Notes under the pieces: model-generated
Seen by the model: the letters and a program-made list of their open reading frames with translations, nothing else
The model's database searches: none
Told to the model about the DNA's origin: nothing
Assembly: GCA_051657745.1 (NCBI GenBank)
Contig: JBOFLG010000268.1
Span: forward strand, 1 to 7,247
Reading direction: 5' to 3'
Length of the DNA stretch: 7,247 bases
Origin: JBOFLG01 sp051657745
GTDB lineage: Bacteria > Actinomycetota > Actinomycetes > Actinomycetales > Dermatophilaceae
Made by a program: the position numbers and the translations under genes
Part shown: positions 1 through 5,094 of the stretch, in pieces
Layout: every line of letters starts with the position of its first letter
How positions within the stretch are numbered: position 1 is the stretch's first letter

Positions 1-59
1 ACGGGATGCAGCGCGCGGGCGCCGTGGCCACGACACCGTTCGGAGGGTTCTCGAGATGA
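1..59 (+). CDS. 3' end of an upstream gene (partial)
   Basis: The frame beginning at base 3 is open from the window edge to a TGA at 57-59 and would encode a C-terminus ending TTPFGGFSR. Its third codon positions are mostly G or C (about 15 of 18), as in the real genes here. The stop overlaps the next gene's ATG as ATGA, a common arrangement in translationally coupled actinobacterial operons. Caution: the frame of the downstream gene is also open back to the edge, and 18 codons are too few to identify a family. No function can be assigned. Confidence 0.4.
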   Translation, partial: GMQRAGAVATTPFGGFSR

Positions 60-772
60 CCACGACCACCTGGCGCGAGCGGGGCCCCATTGCCGCGCAC
101 CACCGGATCCGCTCGGACGCCCTGATGTCTCTGGTGCCCGCGCCGAGCGAGGCTGGCGTTGTGCTCGGCGACGGGAGCGGGCGGCAGACGTGTGAACTGT
201 TCGCGATCGACGGGCCGGTTCGGGTCGTTGCCGCGGGATCCCTCGCCCTGGGTCAGCACGTGGTGATGCGCGCGGTCGGTGCGGGGGCGACCATCACCAT
301 CCGTTCGGAACGGCCGCATGCCTGGGGCAGGCTCGTGACGGCGGTCGCGCTGCCGCGCGAGCGGATCGCCGTGTTGCCAGCCGGCCACGACCCGGAGGTG
401 GAGCCGACTGCCACGCGACCGCACCTCCTGGTGGACGACGCCGGTGGGCGCCACCACCGGGCCACGAGCCCGGCGCCGGCACCCCGCGACGGTGATGACG
501 ACGGCGCCGCCAGTGGTCGCTGGCTCTGCGAGATGCGGCTCATCGACGTGGTCACCCCCGTGATGCGGGATGACGTCCGCGCGGCCGACCTGGTGCTGGT
601 CCAGCCGTCCGCTGCGGAGGGGGTCGGCCTCGTGGCGGCGGCCCGTGGAGCGCACGAACTCAGCGACGGGCGACGAGAGTTCCACAATGGCCTCGAGGTC
701 GCCGTCATCCGGCGCCACCGTGCGGACGTGGCCTGGCTGGGGCTCCCGGAGAATCCCCTCGAATTGTCCTGA
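56..772 (+). CDS. Hypothetical protein, 238 aa, function unknown
   Basis: I do not recognise this protein. The ATG at 56 is chosen because GGAGGG lies at 42-47, 8 nt upstream. The N-terminal half (residues about 30-110) is rich in short Val/Ala/Ile stretches separated by Gly and charged turns, suggesting a beta-rich fold. Residues about 134-154 are a low-complexity linker rich in His, Pro, Ala, Gly and Asp. A second compact segment (about 156-232) begins WLCEMRLIDVVTPV. There is no signal peptide, membrane segment or recognisable catalytic motif, so it is probably cytoplasmic. It seems translationally coupled to an upstream gene (ATGA overlap) and converges on the AAA+ gene, so it is not co-transcribed with it. 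The reading frame is well supported by GC-rich third positions and the ribosome binding site. Confidence 0.8.
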   Translation: MTTTTWRERGPIAAHHRIRSDALMSLVPAPSEAGVVLGDGSGRQTCELFAIDGPVRVVAAGSLALGQHVVMRAVGAGATITIRSERPHAWGRLVTAVALPRERIAVLPAGHDPEVEPTATRPHLLVDDAGGRHHRATSPAPAPRDGDDDGAASGRWLCEMRLIDVVTPVMRDDVRAADLVLVQPSAAEGVGLVAAARGAHELSDGRREFHNGLEVAVIRRHRADVAWLGLPENPLELS

Positions 773-787
773 CCAAGAGCCGTGTTC

Positions 788-815
788 GGTCAGGGGTCGA
801 GGGTCAGGGGTCGAG
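788..815. repeat. 14-bp perfect tandem duplication
   Basis: GGTCAGGGGTCGAG occurs at 788-801 and again, identically, at 802-815, directly before the terminator hairpin in the gap between two converging genes. It looks like a slippage duplication in non-coding DNA. No function is apparent. Confidence 0.85.
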
Positions 816-851
816 GCGACCCCCTCCCGGCCGCTGCTGGGAGGGGGTCGC
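816..851. terminator. Bidirectional terminator hairpin
   Basis: GCGACCCCCTCCC (816-828) and GGGAGGGGGTCGC (839-851) form a 13-bp perfect stem around a 10-nt loop. The hairpin lies 44 nt past the stop of the plus-strand gene and 33 nt past the stop of the minus-strand gene. A stem is equally usable from both sides, so it probably ends both transcripts. No U-tract follows on either side, which is usual in high-GC actinobacteria. Confidence 0.8.
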
Positions 852-883
852 GGTGCTGGACTCGGTGCGCCCGGGGGTGCGGC

Positions 884-2551
884 TCAGTGGGCGAAGACGG
901 CGTCGAGATCCTCGCGGGCGAGCATCCGCAACTCGGCGATCTCTGGTCGACGCCCCAGCATCCGCAGCCGCTGTGACTGCGTCTTGCGCATCTCCTCGAA
1001 GAGCTTGCGGCCCTCACGGGCGTTGCCGAAGTTCGGCCCTCGCTCAATGGTGTCGAAGTGTTCGCGGATGCCGTCGACGAGGTCGGGCAGCATCTCGTAG
1101 TCGTCGGCTGCCGCCATCCGGGTGACGATCTCGACGAGCTCGTCCGTGGCGTAGTTCTCGAACACGATCGTCTTGGAAAACCGCGACGCCAGACCAGGGT
1201 TGGCGTCCAGGAACTGGAGCATCTCCCCGGTGTAGCCGGCCGCGATCACGGCGATCTCATGGCGGTGGTCTTCCATGAGCTTGACAAGGGTGTCGATGGC
1301 TTCCTGCCCGAAGTCGCCACCGCTGCCCATGGTCCGCGACAGCGTGTACGCCTCATCGATGAAGAGCACGCCGCCCCTGGCCTCCTCGAAGGCACTCGCC
1401 GTCTTTTCGGCGGTGTGCCCGAGGTATTGCCCGACGAGGTCGCGGCGGGCGACCTCCTTGAACTGCCCCTTCGGCAGCACCCCAAGCGCGGCGAGCAGGT
1501 TGCCATACACCCGGGTGACCGTCGTCTTACCGGTACCGGGCGCCCCGGCGAAGATCAGGTGATGACTCATCGCGCTGACGCTCAGCCCGGCATGCCGCCG
1601 CCAGGTGTTGACCTGGATCTCGTCGATGAGCGAACGGACCTCGCGTTTGACGCCCTCGAGCCCGACCATCTCGTCCAGTTCGGCGAGCAGTTGCTCGACG
1701 GCCGCCGCGTCCTGCTGCGGGCCGGATGACGAGACCCCCGCCGCGACGCCGCGCTCCGACTCGATGATGGTCGCGGTCGACCCTGGGTGCACCAGGGTTC
1801 CCGGTGCGGCGGTGTTCGCGGTCGAGCAGTCCTCGACGGTCCCTCCGCAGTCGGCGCCGATCTCGATGCCAGCAGCCGGGGTGTCCGAGACCCGGCACCG
1901 GCGCAACTGCGGTGCCGAGCGGGCCGCCACCGCGATACCCGGGCCGCCGGTGCGGCTGATGCTGCATCCATCGAGTTCCGGTGTCGCGTACTGGTATACG
2001 TACACTCCACGGCCACCGCACTCGGTGATCGTGGTGTTCCGGAGGACCGGGTCGGAGCCCATGCTGACCAGCACCCCGTCATCCATGGCGCCCCGCACGG
2101 TCGAGTCGACCACGGTGGCCGTGGCGTCGTCGATGGCGAGCCCGACCTGACCACCCTCGATCGTCACTCGGTCGAGGAACAGATTGCTGCGGTCGGTGGC
2201 GCTCACCACGGTGCCGCCAGAGGCCCGCAGGGTGCACTGTTCGAGCCGAACTTCCGCCCCGGACGCGGCCAGCCCGCCTGCCGTGCCGGCGTCGAGGGTC
2301 AGCGACAGCAGGACCACTGAACCCCCGCGGCACTGCACGATCGCGGCATCCGGCTGCTCGGGCCGCAGGGTCACCGTGTCGGGCCCGTCCGAGGCCTGGA
2401 TGGTGAGCGACGCCCCGCTGACGACCACGGCGCCGTGGTGCTCTCCTGGCGACAGCATGATGACGTCACCGTCGGCCGCGGCATGCAAGGCGTCGGTGAG
2501 CGTGGCGTAGGCGCCGCGGCTGTCGGCAGCCACGAGAAGGGTGCGAGACAC
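884..2551 (-). CDS. Right-handed beta-helix / CbxX-CfqX AAA+ ATPase fusion
   Basis: The protein is 555 aa from the GTG at 2551. Residues about 1-265 show beta-helix rungs: aligned strand triplets (CTL, VTI, STV, TTI, CSI, CRV, CST) recur at residues 106, 129, 150, 173, 196, 219 and 242, every 21-23 residues, with several Cys stacking at the same position. This resembles NosD/pectate-lyase-type PbH1 repeats. After a linker, residues about 285-555 form an AAA+ module of the CbxX/CfqX (SpoVK, EccA) type: Walker A GAPGTGKT (336-343), Walker B VLFIDEA (395-401), sensor 1 AAGYT (437-441), candidate arginine finger SRF (456-458) and sensor 2 GNAR (509-512). All ATPase motifs are intact, so it should hydrolyse ATP, probably as a ring oligomer. 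The beta-helix may recruit a substrate; that is inference. No signal peptide is evident, so it is cytoplasmic. EccA proteins, which serve type VII secretion, carry TPR repeats at this end, and no ESX genes are nearby, so a secretion role is not supported. Confidence 0.92.
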   Translation of the reverse strand: MSRTLLVAADSRGAYATLTDALHAAADGDVIMLSPGEHHGAVVVSGASLTIQASDGPDTVTLRPEQPDAAIVQCRGGSVVLLSLTLDAGTAGGLAASGAEVRLEQCTLRASGGTVVSATDRSNLFLDRVTIEGGQVGLAIDDATATVVDSTVRGAMDDGVLVSMGSDPVLRNTTITECGGRGVYVYQYATPELDGCSISRTGGPGIAVAARSAPQLRRCRVSDTPAAGIEIGADCGGTVEDCSTANTAAPGTLVHPGSTATIIESERGVAAGVSSSGPQQDAAAVEQLLAELDEMVGLEGVKREVRSLIDEIQVNTWRRHAGLSVSAMSHHLIFAGAPGTGKTTVTRVYGNLLAALGVLPKGQFKEVARRDLVGQYLGHTAEKTASAFEEARGGVLFIDEAYTLSRTMGSGGDFGQEAIDTLVKLMEDHRHEIAVIAAGYTGEMLQFLDANPGLASRFSKTIVFENYATDELVEIVTRMAAADDYEMLPDLVDGIREHFDTIERGPNFGNAREGRKLFEEMRKTQSQRLRMLGRRPEIAELRMLAREDLDAVFAH

Positions 2552-2558
2552 GTCGGCG

Positions 2559-2562
2559 CTCC
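2559..2562 (-). promoter_or_regulatory. Ribosome binding site that sets the AAA+ gene start
   Basis: On the minus strand GGAG lies 7 nt before the GTG at 2551. The upstream in-frame alternatives (ATG at 2596, GTG at 2764) have no comparable ribosome binding site. The extra residues they would add look unlike a folded domain, while the beta-helix begins almost directly after the GTG at 2551 (VSRTLLVAAD). Confidence 0.65.
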
Positions 2563-2573
2563 GATCGGGTTGT

Positions 2574-2589
2574 TGACCGGGCCCGGTCA
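2574..2589. promoter_or_regulatory. 16-bp perfect palindrome, candidate operator
   Basis: TGACCGGGCCCGGTCA is a perfect palindrome 22 bp upstream of the chosen GTG and 11 bp beyond its ribosome binding site. The position suits a repressor site over the 5' leader of the AAA+ gene. The binding protein is unknown. If the gene really started at 2596, this palindrome would lie inside it. Confidence 0.4.
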
Positions 2590-2639
2590 GACCCATGTCA
2601 CGACCGTAGGTCGGGCTGGCGCGCTGCGACAGGCCCGCT

Positions 2640-2659
2640 GACCAGGGGATTGCCTGGTC
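2640..2659. promoter_or_regulatory. Inverted repeat in divergent intergenic region
   Basis: GACCAGG (2640-2646) and CCTGGTC (2653-2659) form a perfect 7-bp dyad with a 6-bp spacer. It lies in the 256-bp region between the divergent AAA+ and endoglucanase genes and so could influence either. A second small dyad, GGGG-TAT-CCCC, lies at 2698-2708. I see no confident -35/-10 pair for either gene and no CebR-type cellulose operator in 2552-2807. Confidence 0.35.
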
Positions 2660-2807
2660 GCGGACGGTGTGTTGAATCACCCGGATAGGCCCTACCGGGG
2701 GTATCCCCAGTGTGTGATCTGATGGGCCTCCGCCGTGCTTACGGTGGCAGCACGAATACCACACCGATCACTGGCTTGCAGAGCCGCACTGACATGCGAG
2801 GGACCTC

Positions 2808-4208
2808 ATGGACGACACCGGATTCGCCGCCGGCTACAACAGACGTCGCCAGCAAGGTCACACCATGCCCGAGGACGCCGACGGTGCGACCAACGAGATG
2901 ACCAGGCCCCGCCCATCAGTTCGCCGGTTCGAGCCGGCACCCCCGCGGATGACGCGGTCGGCGCGTCACGTCGCGCCGCGCGAACCCCGCTGGAAACGCC
3001 ACCTGCCGAGCCTGGTGACCGGGGCTGCCCTGGTCACTGGCCTGGCCGTGCTCGCCGGGTTGGCAGCGGCAGACTCCGGGAACTCCCCGGAAGGCTGCGG
3101 GGCGACCGCATCGGCGATCCCTGGCCCGCCCGGCGCTGCGACCATGGGTTTGGGTGGGCAGTTCGCGACGAAGGGTTCACAGATCCTGGACTCACAGGGC
3201 GAACCGATGCGGATCAAAGCGGTCAACTGGTTCGGGTTCGAGACCGCCGCCGCGATGCCGCACGGGCTCTGGAAGGAGGAACTCGGTTCGCTGCTCGACA
3301 AGGTCAAGTCGCTCGGGTTCAACGCCCTCCGGGTTCCGTTCTCGGCCGCAGTCGTCGAGGGCACCGTCAAGCCCAAGGGGCTGAATGGGGACGCGAACCC
3401 TGATCTGGTCGGGCTCAGCAGCCTCGAGCTGCTCGACCGGGTCGTGGCCGAGGCCGAGGAGCGCGATCTCGGCATCATCCTCGACCGGCATGCGCTCGCG
3501 CCCGACAATCGGGCGCCCCTCTGGTACGACGCCAAGTACCCGCAAGAGCGGCTCGCGCAAGACTGGGCCACGATGGCGAAGCGGTACGCCGACGCTCCGA
3601 ACGTGATCGGCGCCGACCTTTACAACGAGCCGCACGGCACCGCCTGTTGGGGGTGCGGCGACGCCAAGCGCGACTGGAAGGCGGCAGCCGAAGAAGCCGG
3701 GAATGCCGTGTTGAAGAACGCGCCGGGCTGGCTCGTGCTCGTCGAAGGGGTGGAGCGGGTCGATGGCGTGGCCTGTAGCAAGCCCGGTAAGGGGTCCTGC
3801 ACCTGGTGGGGCGGCAACCTGTCGGCGGCGCTGGAGGACCCGGTCATCCTGGACACCCCGAACAAGGTGGTCTACTCACCGCACGAGTACGCGACCTCCA
3901 TCTTCCGTCAGCCCTGGTTCGACGACCCGAAGTTCCCGGAGAACCTGCCAGCTGTCTGGGACGCCAATTGGGGCAACCTGGTCACCTCCGGCACCGCCCC
4001 GGTGCTGGTCGGCGAGTTCGGGTCGACCCTGGAGTCCGAGGACGACGTCGTGTGGATGAAGAAACTGCTCGCCTACCTCGACGAGCGGGGGATGAGCTGG
4101 GCCTACTGGTCGCTCAACCCCAATTCCAAACAGACCGGCGGCATCCTCAAGGACGACTGGGTCACCGTCGATGATCGCAAGATGTCGATTCTCGAGCCAC
4201 ATTTGTAA
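2808..4208 (+). CDS. Secreted or anchored GH5 (subfamily 1) endoglucanase
   Basis: This 466-aa glycoside hydrolase should cleave internal beta-1,4-glucan bonds by a retaining mechanism outside the cytoplasm. The catalytic domain spans about 135-460: VNWFGFE (139-145), Arg175 in LRVPFS, DRH (226-228), acid/base Glu274 in LYNEPHG, HEY (359-361), nucleophile Glu403 in VGEFGS, and WAYWSLNP (431-438). The CWGCGD motif (280-285) and overall order closely match the Acidothermus cellulolyticus E1 catalytic domain, where CWGC forms a disulfide. A loop with Cys323 and Cys331 appears to be an insertion relative to E1. Residues about 67-88 are a hydrophobic segment ending AAA-DSG, either a signal-peptidase I site or a membrane anchor. 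The preceding 66 residues are long for a signal peptide. ATG 2808 has GAGGGA at 2798-2803. ATG 2865 (with AAGG 7 nt upstream) is the main alternative. There is no carbohydrate-binding module: the gene ends right after the catalytic domain. Confidence 0.93.
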   Translation: MDDTGFAAGYNRRRQQGHTMPEDADGATNEMTRPRPSVRRFEPAPPRMTRSARHVAPREPRWKRHLPSLVTGAALVTGLAVLAGLAAADSGNSPEGCGATASAIPGPPGAATMGLGGQFATKGSQILDSQGEPMRIKAVNWFGFETAAAMPHGLWKEELGSLLDKVKSLGFNALRVPFSAAVVEGTVKPKGLNGDANPDLVGLSSLELLDRVVAEAEERDLGIILDRHALAPDNRAPLWYDAKYPQERLAQDWATMAKRYADAPNVIGADLYNEPHGTACWGCGDAKRDWKAAAEEAGNAVLKNAPGWLVLVEGVERVDGVACSKPGKGSCTWWGGNLSAALEDPVILDTPNKVVYSPHEYATSIFRQPWFDDPKFPENLPAVWDANWGNLVTSGTAPVLVGEFGSTLESEDDVVWMKKLLAYLDERGMSWAYWSLNPNSKQTGGILKDDWVTVDDRKMSILEPHL

Positions 4209-4215
4209 CCAAGCC

Positions 4216-4254
4216 CGCGTGCCCACCCCGTGGCTAGGCCGGGGTGGGCACGCG
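4216..4254 (+). terminator. Strong terminator hairpin after endoglucanase gene
   Basis: CGCGTGCCCACCCCG (4216-4230) and CGGGGTGGGCACGCG (4240-4254) form a 15-bp perfect stem with a 9-nt loop, starting 7 nt after the endoglucanase stop. No U-tract follows, as is common in actinobacteria. It is expected to end the endoglucanase transcript. It could also stop leftward read-through from the MerR gene. Confidence 0.85.
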
Positions 4255-4409
4255 CCCCACCGTACTGGTGGCGTCATCCGTCGCCAGCATCCGTCGAGCC
4301 CGTGGCGCTCGCGTCACTGGTGACTACTTCGCCTGACCACTTCACCCCGGAACCCTTCGCGTCGCGGGTGACTTCTGCACCACGGAACCCCTCGCTTCGC
4401 CGGGGAAGT

Positions 4410-4443
4410 TTTCCCACGTGAAGCATGGGTTTCCCGGGTGAAG
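4410..4443. repeat. Two copies of TTTCCCNNGTGAAG, 20-bp period
   Basis: TTTCCCACGTGAAG (4410-4423) and TTTCCCGGGTGAAG (4430-4443) match at 12 of 14 positions and are spaced 20 bp apart, about two helical turns. The site lies between two converging genes, where a promoter is not expected, so it may be a degraded repeat rather than an operator. It is more AT-rich than its surroundings. Confidence 0.4.
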
Positions 4444-4457
4444 TCGGGGAAAGTCAG

Positions 4458-4477
4458 GGCCGCTGCTCGGTGCGGCC
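4458..4477 (-). terminator. Weak hairpin, possible terminator of the MerR gene
   Basis: GGCCGC (4458-4463) and GCGGCC (4472-4477) form a 6-bp GC stem with an 8-nt loop, 24 nt beyond the MerR stop on the minus strand. It is short compared with the other two terminators here, so the assignment is tentative. Confidence 0.3.
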
Positions 4478-4501
4478 GGACCGATGAGTCGGCCAGTGGG
4501 C

Positions 4502-4894
4502 TCAGCCGAGGCGAGTGAGGTCGGCGCGGCAGCGGCGCTCGAAGTCGGCGAGCTCGGTGAGGGTGGCCTCGATATCGCTGCGCCGCTGCTCCAGGTCGGA
4601 CCGTCGCTGGTCGACCTGAGCGAGCACATACTCGAGTTGAGAGCGCCTGCCGCGCGGGGCGTCGTAGAGGCCGATGATGGTGCGGATCTCGGTGAGCGGG
4701 AAGCCGAGCCGCTTGCCCCGCAGGATCAGCTCGAGTCGGATGTGGTCGCGCCGGTGGTAGACCCGCGTAGTGCCTCGACGTTCCGGCGAGATCAGCCCGA
4801 GCTGCTCGTAGTGGCGCACCGCGCGGTGGGTGACGCCGAACTCAGCGGAAACCTCGGCGATCGACCAGGTGCGGTCGCCAGGGGTGGATGCCAC
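4502..4894 (-). CDS. MerR-family regulator, LiuR-like
   Basis: This 130-aa protein has a MerR winged helix-turn-helix at residues about 10-75 (WSIAEVSAEFGVTHRAVRHYEQLGLISPERR contains the HTH and first wing, followed by TRVYHRRD) and a dimerisation coiled coil at about 84-122 with repeated QRRSD(L/I)E heptads. The only cysteine is Cys122, so it lacks the metal- or redox-sensing Cys of MerR, CueR or SoxR. MerR regulators of this size beside acyl-CoA dehydrogenase and carboxylase genes belong with LiuR-type controllers of branched-chain amino acid and fatty-acid catabolism, so an acyl-CoA ligand is plausible; that is inference. It is divergent from the dehydrogenase across 200 bp that contain the 4900-4941 palindrome, which probably mediates autoregulation and control of the operon. 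The start is GTG with no Shine-Dalgarno sequence. It lies 7 nt after a candidate -10 (AAGAAT), so translation may be leaderless. Confidence 0.88.
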   Translation of the reverse strand: MASTPGDRTWSIAEVSAEFGVTHRAVRHYEQLGLISPERRGTTRVYHRRDHIRLELILRGKRLGFPLTEIRTIIGLYDAPRGRRSQLEYVLAQVDQRRSDLEQRRSDIEATLTELADFERRCRADLTRLG

Positions 4895-4899
4895 GATCG

Positions 4900-4941
4900 C
4901 GATTCTTGCTTGACGTTAACGTCAACGTCAAGCAAGAATCG
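4900..4941. promoter_or_regulatory. Nested MerR/LiuR-type operator with divergent promoters
   Basis: An 18-bp perfect inverted repeat (4900-4917 and 4924-4941) flanks AACGTC (4918-4923). Within it lies a 16-bp perfect palindrome, TTGACGTTAACGTCAA (4910-4925), and three abutting 6-bp half-sites: GACGTT, AACGTC, AACGTC. Because the element is symmetric, each strand reads TTGACG, 18 bp, AAGAAT: on the plus strand at 4910-4915 and 4934-4939, on the minus strand at 4931-4926 and 4907-4902. The plus-strand promoter would serve the dehydrogenase operon and the minus-strand promoter the regulator. Stretched -35/-10 spacing is typical of MerR-controlled promoters. The AACGTT-centred palindrome resembles LiuR motifs as I remember them. 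The palindrome is certain; the promoter hexamers are inferred, and AAGAAT is a weak -10. Confidence 0.75.
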
Positions 4942-4963
4942 TTGCTGCTGGACGGCCCAGGCC

Positions 4964-5057
4964 CACCGCCCCCAGCGACTGGTCGCACCAGGACCGCCTC
5001 ACGGCGTACCGCTCTCGGCGACCTACCGCCCTCGGCGACTAGCCGCCCTCGGCGACC
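4964..5057 (+). repeat. 17-bp imperfect repeats in the dehydrogenase leader
   Basis: Three adjacent 17-bp copies, 5007-5023, 5024-5040 and 5041-5057, share the core CCGC(C/T)CTCGGCGAC. A fourth, separate copy at 4964-4980 matches the second at about 14 of 17 positions. They lie in the roughly 150-nt leader between the palindrome promoter and the dehydrogenase start. They may be plain slippage products. No riboswitch or attenuator structure is evident. Confidence 0.6.
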
Positions 5058-5083
5058 AGCCGTCATCCGGGCCGAGCCACGGC

Positions 5084-5090
5084 GAAGGAG
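5084..5090 (+). promoter_or_regulatory. Ribosome binding site that sets the dehydrogenase start
   Basis: GAAGGAG ends 4 nt before the ATG at 5095. This decides against the in-frame upstream start at 4888, which would translate through the operator palindrome and give a Pro/Arg-rich extension foreign to the family. Confidence 0.85.
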
Positions 5091-5094
5091 CCGC

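Larger units (their letters stand above)
4255..4501. other. Intergenic region between convergent genes
   Basis: I see no credible gene in this stretch between the endoglucanase terminator and the end of the MerR gene. Open frames crossing it have no ribosome binding site and no recognisable domain. Apart from the direct repeat at 4410-4443 and the small hairpin at 4458-4477, nothing can be supported. Confidence 0.6.

Noticed and set aside
1058..1729. Plus-strand open frame of 223 codons antisense to the AAA+ module
   Set aside because: It is antisense to Walker A/B and sensor motifs and rich in His, Asp, Val and Arg, as expected for the complement of a high-GC coding frame.
2552..2764. Upstream starts of the AAA+ gene at 2764 or 2596
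   Set aside because: There is no ribosome binding site for either, the added residues are not domain-like, and they would include both candidate operators. The GTG at 2551 has GGAG at the right distance.
2735..3403. Plus-strand open frame of 222 codons overlapping the start of the endoglucanase
   Set aside because: It is an Arg/Gly-rich frame-shadow with no ribosome binding site and no motifs. The overlapping frame holds the hydrophobic segment and GH5 motifs.
4888..5094. N-terminal extension of the dehydrogenase from an upstream in-frame start
   Set aside because: It would overlap the regulator start and be encoded by the operator palindrome. It lacks a ribosome binding site, whereas GAAGGAG precedes the ATG at 5095 and the family N-terminus begins there.
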